Notes: generated from the letters alone by a model not told the origin. A stretch of 64,000 bases of DNA from Methylopila capsulata (GCF_016907975.1 NZ_JAFBCY010000001.1:558001-622000); one strand, 5' to 3'; positions 27,108 through 36,403 are shown, numbered from the stretch's first letter. Numbers and translations are program-made.

Positions 27108-28649
27108 ATGGCGACGGCCGCATGCCCGGAGTTCACGGTCGAGATTTCCGATCGCTTTCAGGTGGTTCGGGTCATCGGCACGTCCATCGGCGCGCGCTGC
27201 GCGCCGGAGACCGACACATCGCCCCAAATGAGCATATGGACCGACCCGGCGGACACAGGTTCTATCGCCAAGGCCCTGACCGACATCACACAGGACCTCG
27301 GGGAGATCGTGGAGCGGCGCCCGATCGCGATCGCGGGTCTCGAAGGCGAGTTCGTTCATTGCCTGGACGAGCTCAAGGACTGGGAGACGAACGCCAAGAT
27401 CCCCTGGCGCCGCATGCGGGTCATGGCCGCCGGCCTGAGCGCCGGCGGGAGACTGCACGCCACCGCGATGTGCACGAACGACGATCTCCCCGAAGTGGCG
27501 GCCGCGTTCCTCCGCATGCTGGAGAGCTTCGTCGTCACCGCGACCGGGACCGCGGCGACCGCCGCGCGGCAGGCCGGAGACGAGGAGGTGGACGCGATGC
27601 TTCAGGCGGCCATGGCGCGGCTCGACGCCGCGGCGAAGGCCGTCAGCGCCGAGGCCAAGGCGAGCACGGACGCCGGCGTCGCCCCGCCGGCAGCGGACGT
27701 CGAGACCCGTTTCGCCGCCGCCCTGCGTAGCGCGGGGCTCGCAGCGCTCCACGGCCGCGTCCGCCCGCTCGCCACGCCCGCCCTTCTGTTGATCGAAGAC
27801 GGCCCGGACGATCCGGGCGCGACCGGCCTGACGCGCGTCGGCGGCGGCCCGGACCTCGCCGAAGACGCGATCTGGCCGCGGGACGAGAGCGGACTTCACC
27901 TGAACTTCCTCGCCCAGCTCGACCTCGCCGCCCTCCCCCGCGACGACGCGGGGTTTCCGGCGCTTCCGGCGGACGGCCTGCTGTCGTTCTTTTCCGGCGC
28001 GGATCTGCACGATGGGCTCGTGCTGCTCACGCCGGCGGGCACGAGACTTCGGCGCCACGATCTCCCCGACGACGCCGAGGAGATCGCGGTCTCCGCCGCG
28101 AGGATGCGCGTGTGGAGCTCCGACCTCGGACGGTTTCGCCTGACCGCCACGGAGGCCGACGGGCTGACCGGCGAAACCGAGCCCGACGGCCGCGTCCGCT
28201 TCCTGCGCGACGGCGCGCCCGTGATCGCGCTTGCGTCGGAATATGAGATCTGCGCGACGCCGCAGCGTCTGCGGATCGAGCCGACGCTTTGCGTGCCCGC
28301 AGAGGACGAGCGCTACGCGGCCGCAGGCGTCGACGACCCGTTCGCCCTGTGGCGGGCGATCGAAGACGGCATGGCGGTTGGCGACGGACCGCAGCACCAG
28401 ATGTTCGGCTTGCAGGCGTTCGACATGGGCGCCGCCTCGCCGGTCGGGCGCGCCGTCGCCCATGCGCGGACGGCTGGTTGGACCGAACTGGCGGCGCCGG
28501 ACGGCTGGTTCACGCTGCTCGCCCTGCGCTCAGGCGGAGGCGCAGGGTTCGAATTCTGGGATCATGGCGGCGTGGTCTTCATGGCGCACCGCGACGACCT
28601 CGCGCGCGGGGACGTCTCGCGGGTGGTCATGTTGGTCGAGTCGGCGTGA
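27108..28649 (+). CDS. DUF1963 domain protein
   Basis: 513 residues with two parts. The N-terminal part (about 1-150) is an alpha/beta region that I do not recognise; the Ala-rich stretch after it may be a linker. The C-terminal part (about 240-513) is DUF1963/YwqG-like: TRVGGGPDLAEDAIWPRD (the W-P after a Gly-rich turn), LNFLAQLDLAALP, GLLSFFSG and GDGPQHQMFGLQ. No biochemical role is established for the family. A GGGGAG site precedes the ATG. It is divergent from the ureohydrolase. Confidence 0.78.
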   Translation: MATAACPEFTVEISDRFQVVRVIGTSIGARCAPETDTSPQMSIWTDPADTGSIAKALTDITQDLGEIVERRPIAIAGLEGEFVHCLDELKDWETNAKIPWRRMRVMAAGLSAGGRLHATAMCTNDDLPEVAAAFLRMLESFVVTATGTAATAARQAGDEEVDAMLQAAMARLDAAAKAVSAEAKASTDAGVAPPAADVETRFAAALRSAGLAALHGRVRPLATPALLLIEDGPDDPGATGLTRVGGGPDLAEDAIWPRDESGLHLNFLAQLDLAALPRDDAGFPALPADGLLSFFSGADLHDGLVLLTPAGTRLRRHDLPDDAEEIAVSAARMRVWSSDLGRFRLTATEADGLTGETEPDGRVRFLRDGAPVIALASEYEICATPQRLRIEPTLCVPAEDERYAAAGVDDPFALWRAIEDGMAVGDGPQHQMFGLQAFDMGAASPVGRAVAHARTAGWTELAAPDGWFTLLALRSGGGAGFEFWDHGGVVFMAHRDDLARGDVSRVVMLVESA

Positions 28650-28661
28650 CCCGGCTCCGCG

Positions 28662-28862
28662 TCAGCCCCCCTCCATCCAGCGGATCAGAAGGCCCGCGGG
28701 AATGATCCACAGCAGCCCGAAGACCGCGAAGAACGCGAGTTGGGCCGCAGGGTGCGAGTCCGCGAGCTTGAGCTGGCCCACGAACATGACGATCAGCGCG
28801 TAGACGGACACGCCGACGACCAGCACGGGCGTCCCGATCAACTTCCTGACGCGCGGGGTCAT
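28662..28862 (-). CDS. DUF2842 small membrane protein
   Basis: 66 residues from ATG 28862, with two transmembrane segments (about 10-28 and 39-58) after a basic start MTPRVRKLIGTP. This matches DUF2842, a short alphaproteobacterial membrane protein commonly next to ctaA. Function is unknown; neighbourhood suggests a link to heme A or cytochrome oxidase assembly. It is divergent from ctaA. Confidence 0.82.
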   Translation of the reverse strand: MTPRVRKLIGTPVLVVGVSVYALIVMFVGQLKLADSHPAAQLAFFAVFGLLWIIPAGLLIRWMEGG

Positions 28863-28981
28863 CGGGGGCTCCGTCGAGGGTGGGCGAAACGCCTGCTTGT
28901 CCGCGGCGCGAGGCGGACTTAAAGCCCTCACGACGCCCCTGATCAAGCTCAACCGGCGCCCGAGGAGGCCGCGAGGTCCGC

Positions 28982-30091
28982 ATGTCCGCATCCCCCGTCC
29001 CCTCGCCCGCGCGTCCGCGCCGCTTCCTGCGCGGCTGGCTGTTGCTCACCCTGGCGCTTGTGGCGCTGATGGTCGTCGTCGGCGGCGCCACGCGCCTGAC
29101 GGGCTCCGGCCTCTCGATCACCGAGTGGAACCCGATCACGGGCGCGATCCCGCCGCTCGGCGAGGCGCCCTGGGCCGAGGCGTTCGAGAAGTACCGGGCG
29201 AGTTCGCAGTACAAGCTGCTGAACGAGGGCATGTCGCTCGGCGAGTTCAAGTTCATCTTCTGGTGGGAGTGGGGCCACCGGCAGCTCGGGCGCTCCATCG
29301 GCGTCGTCTTCCTGCTCGGCCTCGGCTTTGCCGCAGCCACGCGGCGCGTGAGCCGGAACGAGGGCCTCACGCTGTTCGCCATGGGCCTGCTGCTCGGCCT
29401 GCAGGGCGCGGTCGGCTGGATCATGGTGGCGTCCGGGCTGGAGGAGGGCATGACCGCCGTCGCCCCGGTGAAGCTCACGCTGCACCTCGGGCTCGCCCTC
29501 GCCTTCTTCGCGACGCTGGTGCTGTTTCTCGTGCATCTCAGGCAGTTCGGCCGCGACGGCGGCCTGCTGCGGCCGGGCCTTCGCGCCGGCGCCTACGCCG
29601 TGCTGGCGCTGTCGTTCGTGCAGATCCTGCTTGGCGGGCTGGTGGCGGGCTCGAAGGCGGGCTTCTCGTTCAACACCTGGCCGCTGATGGACGGCGGGTT
29701 CGCGCCCTCTTCCGCGACGCTGTTCGCGACGACGCCGTGGTGGGAGAACTTCGTCGACAACGTCGCCCTGGTGCAGCTCAACCACCGCATCGGCGCCTAC
29801 GTGCTGTTCGCTGCGACGATCGCCTACGCCCTCGCCGTCACCAACGCCAAGCTCTGCCGCCGCGCGTCGAACCGCGCGGTCGCCCTCGCCTTCCTGATGA
29901 CGCTGCAGGCCGCGCTGGGCGTGCTGACGCTGATCCACGTCGTGCCGCTGGAGCTCGGCCTCCTGCACCAGTTCGGCGCCGTCGTGGTGCTGGGCCTCGC
30001 AGTGATGAACGCCGGCCTGCTGCACGAGCGCGCGGCGCGCGAACGGGCGAAGGCGCAGGCGCCGCAGGGGCTGACGCAGCCGGCGGGGTGA
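28982..30091 (+). CDS. ctaA: Heme A synthase (COX15/CtaA)
   Basis: Inner-membrane enzyme that oxidises the C8 methyl of heme O to the formyl of heme A for cytochrome aa3 oxidase. The 369 residues have about eight transmembrane helices. Heme-ligand histidine regions are WEWGHRQLGRSIG, LTLHLGLALAFF, LVQLNHRIGAYV and ELGLLHQFGAVV. GGATRLTGSGLSITEWNPI in the first loop is a family signature. The length fits the proteobacterial type 2 form. Confidence 0.95.
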   Translation: MSASPVPSPARPRRFLRGWLLLTLALVALMVVVGGATRLTGSGLSITEWNPITGAIPPLGEAPWAEAFEKYRASSQYKLLNEGMSLGEFKFIFWWEWGHRQLGRSIGVVFLLGLGFAAATRRVSRNEGLTLFAMGLLLGLQGAVGWIMVASGLEEGMTAVAPVKLTLHLGLALAFFATLVLFLVHLRQFGRDGGLLRPGLRAGAYAVLALSFVQILLGGLVAGSKAGFSFNTWPLMDGGFAPSSATLFATTPWWENFVDNVALVQLNHRIGAYVLFAATIAYALAVTNAKLCRRASNRAVALAFLMTLQAALGVLTLIHVVPLELGLLHQFGAVVVLGLAVMNAGLLHERAARERAKAQAPQGLTQPAG

Positions 30092-30147
30092 GTTGGGCGG
30101 TCGGCCCCGCCCTACTGCGGTCCCCTGCTGTCGTTCCATCCGCAGAC

Positions 30148-30236
30148 GTCATGGTCCGGCTCGACCGGACCATCCATATCCGACGTGGCGCTCGACGCCG
30201 ACGATGGGTCCTCCGGTCAAGCCGGAGGACGACGGC
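30148..30236. repeat. 89-base double-hairpin repeat, copy B
   Basis: Inverted copy of the element at 22615-22703, again exactly 89 bases. It lies between ctaA and the sulfhydrylase gene, which converge on it, so it could also act as a bidirectional terminator. The two end hairpins are conserved and the central 30 bases are not. Confidence 0.85.
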
Positions 30237-30274
30237 TGAGGACGGCCCAACGCATCGGTCGCCTCCCCGCCTCC

Positions 30275-31573
30275 TCACACCGCCGCCAGCGCCTGCTCCA
30301 GATCGGCGATGATGTCCTCGGCGTCCTCGATGCCGACCGAGAGCCGCACCACCTCAGGCCCGGCGCCGGCCGCAGCGAGCTTGGCTTCGTCGAGCTGGCG
30401 ATGGGTTGTCGAGGCGGGGTGGATGATCAGCGAGCGGGTGTCGCCGACGTTCGCGAGATGAGAGAACAGCTTCACCTTCGAGACCAGCGCCACGCCCGCC
30501 TCATAGCCTCCGGCCAGGCCGAAGGTGAACACCGCGCCGGCGCCCTTGGGCGCATATTTCTGCGCGCGGGCGTGGTGGGGGTTCGAGGCGAGGCCGGGGT
30601 AGTTCACCCAGGCGACCTTGGGGTTGCTCTCGAGGTAACTCGCGACCTTCAGCGCGTTGTCGCAATGGGCGCGCATGCGCAGCGGCAGCGTCTCGACGCC
30701 GGTCAGCAGCAGGAAGGCGTTGAACGGCGACAGCGCCGGCCCGAGGTCGCGCAGCGACAGCACGCGCGTGGCGATCGCGAAGGCGAAGTTGCCGAAGGTC
30801 TGGCCCAGCACCACGCCGCCGTACTCCGGCCGCGGCTCGCTGAGGAAGGGATAGCGCCCGCTCGCGAGCCAGTCGAACGAACCGCCGTCGACGATCAGCC
30901 CGCCGATGGAGTTGCCGTGGCCGCCGAGGAACTTGGTGGCGGAATGCACCACGATGTCCGCGCCGTGCTCGAACGGCTTCACGAGGTACGGCGTGGCCAG
31001 CGTGTTGTCGACGATCAGCGGGACGTCCGCGCGCTTCGCGATCTCCGAGATCGCCGCGATGTCGGTGACGCTTCCTCCCGGGTTCGCGATCGACTCCACG
31101 AAGATTGCCTTGGTCTTCGGCGTCACAGCGCGCTCGAAGGCCTCCAGATCGTCCGGATCGGCCCAGGCGACATTCCAGCCGAAGCTCTTGAAGGCGTGGC
31201 CGAACTGATTGATGGACCCGCCGTAGAGCTTTGTGGCGGCCACGAATTCGTCGCCCGGCGTCAGCAGCGCATGAAATACCAGAAGCTGCGCCGCGTGGCC
31301 GGAGGCGACGGCGAGCGCAGCTGTTCCGCCTTCGAGCGCCGCGATCCGCTCCTCCAGCACCGCGTTCGTCGGGTTGCCGATGCGGGTGTAAATGTTGCCG
31401 AAGGCCTCCAGGCCGAACAGCGCCGCCGCGTGGTCGACGTCGTCGAAGGTGAAGGAGGTCGTCTGGTAGATCGGCGTTGCGCGGGCCTTGGTCGCCGGGT
31501 CGGGCTGCGCGCCGGCGTGGACGGAGAGCGTCGCGAAACCGGGCGCGCGCGCGCCAGGAGCGTCTTCAGACAT
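30275..31573 (-). CDS. O-acetylhomoserine sulfhydrylase (aminocarboxypropyltransferase)
   Basis: PLP enzyme of the Cys/Met-metabolism family that makes homocysteine from O-acetylhomoserine and sulfide. The 432 residues show [42 protein letters not shown] (long insertion typical of the OAH group), [20 protein letters not shown] and the PLP lysine in [15 protein letters not shown]. Length and the GGS.NQF segment separate it from cystathionine gamma-synthase. It is monocistronic, with an AT-rich upstream region. Confidence 0.92.
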   Translation of the reverse strand: MSEDAPGARAPGFATLSVHAGAQPDPATKARATPIYQTTSFTFDDVDHAAALFGLEAFGNIYTRIGNPTNAVLEERIAALEGGTAALAVASGHAAQLLVFHALLTPGDEFVAATKLYGGSINQFGHAFKSFGWNVAWADPDDLEAFERAVTPKTKAIFVESIANPGGSVTDIAAISEIAKRADVPLIVDNTLATPYLVKPFEHGADIVVHSATKFLGGHGNSIGGLIVDGGSFDWLASGRYPFLSEPRPEYGGVVLGQTFGNFAFAIATRVLSLRDLGPALSPFNAFLLLTGVETLPLRMRAHCDNALKVASYLESNPKVAWVNYPGLASNPHHARAQKYAPKGAGAVFTFGLAGGYEAGVALVSKVKLFSHLANVGDTRSLIIHPASTTHRQLDEAKLAAAGAGPEVVRLSVGIEDAEDIIADLEQALAAV

Positions 31574-31595
31574 ACGTTTCTCTCCCGTGGATTGC

Positions 31596-31609
31596 TGACG
31601 TATTCGTCA
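31596..31609. promoter_or_regulatory. Short palindrome in the sulfhydrylase leader
   Basis: Inverted repeat TGACG-TATT-CGTCA, 23 bases upstream of the sulfhydrylase start and between it and a minus-strand TATAAT (31620-31625). It could be an operator for sulfur or methionine control. No -35 at good spacing was found, so the promoter itself is uncertain. Confidence 0.3.
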
Positions 31610-31638
31610 ATCTATCTGTATTATAGAAAGTCCTGCCG

Positions 31639-32085
31639 TCAACCGGCTCCGCCGGCGCGGGCGGGCAGCCCAAGCTCCATCATGTCGATCTTCGGGCAGC
31701 GGTCCTGAACCACCTGTAGGCCGGCGGCCTCGGCGCGCGCGGCGGAAGCGTCGTCGCGCACGCCGAGCTGCGTCCAGAACACCTTCGGCGGCGTCGCGAG
31801 CGCCAGCGCCTCGTCCAGCACGCCGGCCACATGCTCGCAGGCGCGGAACACGTCGACCATGTCGATCGGCTCCGGCACCTCGGCGAGCGAGCCGTAGGTC
31901 ATGAGGCCCGCGATCTCCTTGCCGCCATGGCCCGGGTTGACCGGGAACACGCGGTAGCCGCGGGCGGCCAGGAAGGCGGCGACGATGTGGCTGTCGCGGG
32001 CGGGATTGGGGCTTGCACCGACCACGGCGATGGTGCGGACGGAGCCGAGGATCTGGCGAATGGCGTCGGATGAGGTCTGGGTCAT
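31639..32085 (-). CDS. CoA-binding domain protein (YccU type)
   Basis: 148 residues from ATG 32085, forming a single Rossmann-like CoA_binding_2 domain. Visible are TIAVVGASPNPARDSHIVAAFL, GYRVFPVNPG, PIDMVDVFRACEHV, and the C-terminal VVQDRCPKIDMMEL, with the conserved DRCPKI that lines the CoA pocket. Function is unknown although widely conserved. It lies upstream of the sulfhydrylase on the same strand with a 65-base gap, so it could be co-transcribed. Confidence 0.9.
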   Translation of the reverse strand: MTQTSSDAIRQILGSVRTIAVVGASPNPARDSHIVAAFLAARGYRVFPVNPGHGGKEIAGLMTYGSLAEVPEPIDMVDVFRACEHVAGVLDEALALATPPKVFWTQLGVRDDASAARAEAAGLQVVQDRCPKIDMMELGLPARAGGAG

Positions 32086-32215
32086 GTCCACAGACTTAAG
32101 GCGTCCGCACGCCTGGCGCAGCCCCTTCCTCATCCCTGCGGCGTCAGCCTGCGGTGACACCCACTCGGCCGCGTCCTATAAGCGCGCTCTCCTGTAACAT
32201 CGCGTGTAGGGCGAC

Positions 32216-32635
32216 ATGAGGCTGAAGGCGATTATTCTTGGGGTCGCGTGCGCAGGCTTGGCGTCGGGCGGCGCTGCGGCGCAGAGTTGCGAGCGCAACT
32301 TCACGAGCCAGGGCGTTCCGCTCCTGACCGCCCTCACCTATCGGGCCTGGCAGGCCTTCCCGAAAACCACGCCCAAACGCGCGCTGGACAATCTCGCTCG
32401 CGCCGTCGCCGTGGAGGGCTTCGACAACATCCGCGTGGACCGCGCGCTCGGGGCGATCTCGGCCACCCAGGAGGTCACCGGCTCGGGTCGGGAGCAGACC
32501 CTGCGTGTGGTCGTGCGCAAGGAGGCGGCCGGGTCTCGGGTGGACGCCGTGTTCGCGGTGAAGCCCGGCCAGGTCGCTCCGGAAGGCGCGACCCGCGACG
32601 CCATGTGCCGGATGATCAGCGCGGCGCCGCGCTGA
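32216..32635 (+). CDS. Secreted hypothetical protein
   Basis: 139 residues with a clear signal peptide (LKAIILGVACAGLASGGAAA, cleavage before QSCERN). The mature part has two Cys residues (near the N-terminus and in DAMCRMIS) that could form a disulfide. I do not recognise the family. It is a single gene with a short leader and faces the SDR gene. Confidence 0.7.
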   Translation: MRLKAIILGVACAGLASGGAAAQSCERNFTSQGVPLLTALTYRAWQAFPKTTPKRALDNLARAVAVEGFDNIRVDRALGAISATQEVTGSGREQTLRVVVRKEAAGSRVDAVFAVKPGQVAPEGATRDAMCRMISAAPR

Positions 32636-32654
32636 TCATCGCCCTCGCGCCGTC

Positions 32655-33716
32655 TCACGGAATGAGCCGGTCGCTCCGCAGCCGCTCGAACAGCGCGTAG
32701 AACGCGTCGTCGGTCGGCTGATAGAGCGCAAAACCCATGCGTCGGCTCTTCGACATGTCGGTGACGACCTCGATGGGCCGGCCGAGGTCGGCGTCGGTGT
32801 GCCAGGGCGACGCCAGCCGGCCGAGGTCGGGCTCGGCGAGGCCGCGCCGCGCGGCGATGTCGCGCCAGACGGTCGCGTCGTCCGCCATCTGCTCCTCCAG
32901 CGGGCGCACGACGCCGTCGAACGGCGCGGCGTCGAGCTCGAACCACGCCGCGATGCGCTTCCACATCCAGCTCCAGCGGAAGACGTCGCCGTTCACGACG
33001 TTGAAGTCCTCGTTCGCGGCGGCGGGCGTCTCGGTCGCCCACAGCATGTGGCGGGCGAGCAGACGCGCGTCGGTCATGTCGGTGAGGCTGCGCCACTGCG
33101 CCTCGCTTCCCGGAAACCGGAACGGACGCCCGGTGGCCTTGCAGATCGAGGCGTAGACCGCGAGCGTCGTCCCCATGTTCATGGCGTTGCCGACCGCCTT
33201 GCCGATGATCGTGTGCGGGCGGTGGACGCTCCAGGCGAACCCGTCGCGGGCCGCGGCGGCGAAGACCTCGTCCTCCTGGGCGTAGTAGAAGTTCTCGACG
33301 TCGAGCCGCCCCTGCTCCTCGCGGAACGGCGTCTCCGGGAGCGTTCCTTTGCCGTAGCTCTCGAACGGCCCGAGGTAGTGCTTCAGACCCGTGACCAGCG
33401 CCACGTGGCGCACCGATCCCGACGGACGCAGAGCGTCGAGCAGGTTCCGCACCATCGCCGCGTTGACGCGGATGTTCTCCGCCTCGGTCTCCTGCCGGAG
33501 CCATGTGGCGATGAAGACATGGGTGGGAGAGGCGCCGGCCAGCGCCTTACGCAGCGACGGCGGATCGAGAAGGTCGCCGGACAAAGCGGTGACGCCCGAT
33601 TGCGTGGCGGGGCGCCGGGCGAGGCCCAGCACCGGCCATCCCGCCTGAGACAGGACCTCGGCTGTCGCTGCGCCGACGACGCCGCTCGCGCCGACCACCA
33701 GGGCTGTGTTCGTCAT
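32655..33716 (-). CDS. SDR oxidoreductase of the PRISE (5-beta-reductase-like) type
   Basis: 353 residues of the extended short-chain dehydrogenase group. The Rossmann motif is LVVGASGVVGAATAEVL. The catalytic region reads VALVTGLKHYLGPF, where Tyr follows Lys as in progesterone 5-beta-reductase/iridoid synthase-like (PRISE) enzymes rather than the classical YxxxK. Further PRISE features are FYYAQEDEVF, WSVHRPHTIIGKAVGNAMN and the C-terminal MSKSRRMGF. It would reduce an enone-type substrate with NADPH; the substrate is unknown. Confidence 0.85.
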   Translation of the reverse strand: MTNTALVVGASGVVGAATAEVLSQAGWPVLGLARRPATQSGVTALSGDLLDPPSLRKALAGASPTHVFIATWLRQETEAENIRVNAAMVRNLLDALRPSGSVRHVALVTGLKHYLGPFESYGKGTLPETPFREEQGRLDVENFYYAQEDEVFAAAARDGFAWSVHRPHTIIGKAVGNAMNMGTTLAVYASICKATGRPFRFPGSEAQWRSLTDMTDARLLARHMLWATETPAAANEDFNVVNGDVFRWSWMWKRIAAWFELDAAPFDGVVRPLEEQMADDATVWRDIAARRGLAEPDLGRLASPWHTDADLGRPIEVVTDMSKSRRMGFALYQPTDDAFYALFERLRSDRLIP

Positions 33717-33867
33717 GATCGCTCCTCTTCAAGACGAGCGATCTAGGCTTCTCGAACAGGCGCATCCAGAGTGAGGGCGCACACTGGCGATGCGCGAAAG
33801 CAAAGCTTGCTTGTGCCGAAGCCCGCCGCCCTCGCAGTCGCAGTCGGCAGCGCCGGCGCGCGCTTAC

Positions 33868-33908
33868 GGGGAGCCGCGAGGCCGCCTCGAGAGGCGTCGC
33901 GGCTCCCC
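33868..33908 (-). terminator. Terminator-like hairpin after the acidic secreted protein gene
   Basis: Arms GGGGAGCCGCGA and TCGCGGCTCCCC pair perfectly over 12 bases, and the loop contains a smaller stem. It sits 5 bases beyond the stop of the minus-strand gene. No T run follows, so it may be a stability hairpin or a factor-dependent end. Confidence 0.6.
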
Positions 33909-33913
33909 GTCGC

Positions 33914-34582
33914 TCAGTTCTCGTCTTCGCCGAACAGCGCCTTGATCTTGGCGACGTAGGGCTTCACCGCCTCGACGTTGCCCGGCAGAGGCTGGAAGCT
34001 CTCGAGCGCCGCGAACTGCTCGTCGAGGTCCTTCAACGCCGCCTGCTTCTCGTCTTCGGAGAGCGCCGCGTCGTTCTGGATCTCGGCCTGAACCTTCTTC
34101 TTCTCTTCGGCGAGGTCGGTGTCGCCGCCTTCCGGGTCGCTTGCGCCGAAGGCGAGCAGCACCGACTGCGCCACGTCCGCCCAGTCGGAATAGGTCGCGA
34201 ACTGGTGCTTCTTGAGGATCGCGTCGATCTCGGCCTTGGCCTCGGGCTTGTCGAGATAGCTCGCGAGCGCGCCGATCGGGTCCTCGGCCTCGCCCACCTC
34301 GGCTTCGTCGCTCTCCGGCTGGTCGGTGCTGTTTTCCTGCGCCTTGGTCTGGGGGTTCTGCGCCGCCAGCTTCTCGCGCAGCTTGTCGAACTCGGGCCAG
34401 GCCGCGAGGAAGCTCTCGACCAGCTTGCCGTTGAGCGGCACCTGCTTCGGCTCGACGTCGCCGGTCTGTTCGACGGCGGCGCTCGGCTGCTCCTGGGCCC
34501 AGGCCGGGGCCACGGAGGCGCCAAGCGCCATGCCGGCGAAAACGGCGGCCCGCAGCAGGCGGCTCGCAGCGACGATGTTCAT
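33914..34582 (-). CDS. Acidic exported hypothetical protein
   Basis: 222 residues with a signal peptide (LLRAAVFAGMALGASVAPAWA, cut before QEQPS). The mature region is helical and strongly acidic, with runs such as ESDEAEVGEAEDP, EEKKKVQAEIQNDAALSEDEKQAALKD and a FGEDEN end. There are no cysteines and no recognised domain. Its composition suggests a soluble periplasmic helical protein. Role unknown. Confidence 0.75.
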   Translation of the reverse strand: MNIVAASRLLRAAVFAGMALGASVAPAWAQEQPSAAVEQTGDVEPKQVPLNGKLVESFLAAWPEFDKLREKLAAQNPQTKAQENSTDQPESDEAEVGEAEDPIGALASYLDKPEAKAEIDAILKKHQFATYSDWADVAQSVLLAFGASDPEGGDTDLAEEKKKVQAEIQNDAALSEDEKQAALKDLDEQFAALESFQPLPGNVEAVKPYVAKIKALFGEDEN

Positions 34583-34735
34583 TTCGGACGTCCTCCGGAA
34601 GACGCGGGCGCCCCCTTGGGGTCTTGCGCGCCGAGGCCCGACCGGCGAAAGCCTCGCCGGCAGAATCTCGACGCGCCCGACATGCGGGCAGGCTTTTTCG
34701 ATTCGGGACTATGACGGGACAATGGGGACGCCACC

Positions 34736-35191
34736 ATGACGGAAATGCCACGCCCGACGTCTGATCTCGCGCCCCGCATGACAATCGCCGACATGCAGGC
34801 GTTCCTGGGCGCGGAGTTTCCGCAGATCCGGCTCGGCGTGGACTACGCCGTCGAGGCGGTGGGCCATGGCTCCGCGCGCATGCGGCTGATCTACGCCGAA
34901 CGGCATCTGCGGCCCGGCGGCACGATTTCGGGGCCCGCGATGATGGCGCTGGCGGACGTCGCGCTCTACGTCGCGCTGCTCGGCGCGATCGGCCCGGTGA
35001 AGCTCGCCGTCACCACCAATTTCGCCGTCAACTTCCTTAAGCGGCCGGACCCTCGCGACCTGATCGCGCACTGCCGCTACCTCAAGATCGGCCGCAGCCT
35101 CGCGGTGGGCGAGGCCGAACTGCGCTCCGACGGCGGGGACGAGGCGGTGGCGCATGTGGTCGCCACCTACTCCATCCCGCCTCGCGGATGA
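34736..35191 (+). CDS. PaaI-family hotdog-fold thioesterase
   Basis: 151 residues with one hotdog domain. RLIYAERHLRPGGTISGPAMMALADVALYVALL carries the PaaI-type G(G)T(I)SGP...D active-site helix, followed by VTTNFAVNFLKRPDPRDLIAHCRYLKIGRSLAVGEAEL. Such enzymes hydrolyse acyl-CoA thioesters; the acyl group is not predictable. It is transcribed towards rplM, about 200 bases upstream of it. Confidence 0.88.
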   Translation: MTEMPRPTSDLAPRMTIADMQAFLGAEFPQIRLGVDYAVEAVGHGSARMRLIYAERHLRPGGTISGPAMMALADVALYVALLGAIGPVKLAVTTNFAVNFLKRPDPRDLIAHCRYLKIGRSLAVGEAELRSDGGDEAVAHVVATYSIPPRG

Positions 35192-35244
35192 CCGCCGCAC
35201 GACGGCTGGAACCGCTCTCCCTGTACGGCTACAGAGGAGGTTAT

Positions 35245-35298
35245 ATGATACCATTTTTCAAGTATCTGATTTTGCTTGGTTTTGCCACATGCGTGTGA
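35245..35298 (+). CDS. Possible 17-residue hydrophobic small protein upstream of rplM
   Basis: ATG with a near-perfect AGAGGAGG ribosome site 4-5 bases upstream encodes [17 protein letters not shown] and then TGA. The peptide would be a single short hydrophobic segment. The ribosome site is stronger than those of most genes in the window and the segment is AT-rich. It lies in the leader region of rplM-rpsI, where it could be a leader peptide or an independent micro-protein. No homology can be judged at this size. The remaining 90 bases to rplM contain a GC hairpin (CGCGCC...GGCGCG) followed by a T-rich stretch. Confidence 0.45.
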   Translation: MIPFFKYLILLGFATCV

Positions 35299-35386
35299 GT
35301 TGATTTTTTCCGCTGCGTTGGGTATCACCAGCCCGTCGCGCCAGACCCCGTCCGGCGCGCTTTCGTTTTCAATCGAGGTTCACCCC

Positions 35387-35866
35387 ATGCGCCCCCAGCT
35401 GGCCCGCTCCTATGTGGCCAAACCGGCCGAGGTCGAGAAGAAGTGGGTCGTGATCGACGCGAAGGGCCTGGTCGTGGGCCGTCTTGCGTCCGTGATCGCG
35501 ATGCGTCTTCGCGGCAAGCACAAGCCGACCTTCACCCCCCATGTGGACGACGGCGACAACGTCATCGTCATCAACGCCGCCCAGGTGGTGTTCACGGGCA
35601 AGAAGCGTCAGGACAAGCCCTACTACTGGCACACCGGCTATCCCGGCGGCATCAAGGAGCGCAAGGCGCACCAGATCCTCGACGGCCGCTTCCCGGAGCG
35701 CGTGGTGGAGAAGGCGGTCGAGCGCATGCTCCCGCGTGGTCCCCTCGGCCGCAAGCAGCTCGGCAATCTCCGCGTCTACGGCGGCGAGACCCATCCGCAT
35801 GAAGCCCAGCAGCCGGCGCCGCTCGACGTCGCGGCCCTGAACAGCAAGAACAGCCGGAGCGCCTGA
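35387..35866 (+). CDS. rplM: 50S ribosomal protein L13
   Basis: 159 residues of the 50S subunit protein that binds 23S rRNA early in assembly. Motifs are [51 protein letters not shown] and [27 protein letters not shown] at 35387 matches the family start; the longer frame back to 35276 has no support. It is followed 2 bases later by rpsI, the universal pair. Confidence 0.97.
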   Translation: MRPQLARSYVAKPAEVEKKWVVIDAKGLVVGRLASVIAMRLRGKHKPTFTPHVDDGDNVIVINAAQVVFTGKKRQDKPYYWHTGYPGGIKERKAHQILDGRFPERVVEKAVERMLPRGPLGRKQLGNLRVYGGETHPHEAQQPAPLDVAALNSKNSRSA

Positions 35867-35868
35867 TC

Positions 35869-36348
35869 ATGGCCGAGAACATCCAGTCGCTCAGCGACCT
35901 CGGCGGCGCGCTCACTGCGTCCGCCCCCGACGCGCCGAAGTACGAGAAGAAGGTCGACCAGTTCGGCCGCGCCTACGCCACCGGCAAGCGCAAGGACGCG
36001 GTCGCCCGCGTCTGGATCCGCCCCGGTTCGGGCCGCATCGAGATCAACAAGCGCTCGCTCGAGGTCTACTTCGCCCGTCCGGTTCTGCGCATGATCCTGC
36101 AGCAGCCGCTCGACGTGGTGAACCGCAAGGGCCAGTACGACGTGACCGTCACGGTCGCCGGCGGCGGCCTCTCCGGCCAGGCCGGCGCGGTGCGCCACGG
36201 CCTGTCGAAGGCCCTCACCTACTTCGAGCCGGAGCTGCGCGGCGCCCTCAAGAAGGGTGGCTTCCTGACCCGCGACAGCCGCGTGGTCGAGCGCAAGAAG
36301 TACGGCCGCGCCAAGGCGCGTCGGAGCTTCCAGTTCTCGAAGCGCTGA
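35869..36348 (+). CDS. rpsI: 30S ribosomal protein S9
   Basis: 159 residues. The N-terminal 35 are an alphaproteobacterial extension, then the S9 core [43 protein letters not shown], and the basic C-terminal tail [22 protein letters not shown], whose last Arg reaches the P-site tRNA. It is co-transcribed with rplM. Confidence 0.97.
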   Translation: MAENIQSLSDLGGALTASAPDAPKYEKKVDQFGRAYATGKRKDAVARVWIRPGSGRIEINKRSLEVYFARPVLRMILQQPLDVVNRKGQYDVTVTVAGGGLSGQAGAVRHGLSKALTYFEPELRGALKKGGFLTRDSRVVERKKYGRAKARRSFQFSKR

Positions 36349-36379
36349 TCGCAGACCTACGGTCTCTGCATATGGAAAA

Positions 36380-36403
36380 GGCGGGCTCAGGCCCGCCTTT
36401 TTT
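36380..36403 (+). terminator. Intrinsic terminator of rplM-rpsI
   Basis: GGCGGGC-TCAG-GCCCGCC stem-loop followed by six T, 31 bases after the rpsI stop. Confidence 0.9.

Noticed and set aside
31574-31638. SAM or SAH riboswitch upstream of the O-acetylhomoserine sulfhydrylase
   Set aside because: The gap is only 65 bases, and I could not find the pseudoknot pairing or conserved blocks of those riboswitches; only a short palindrome is present.
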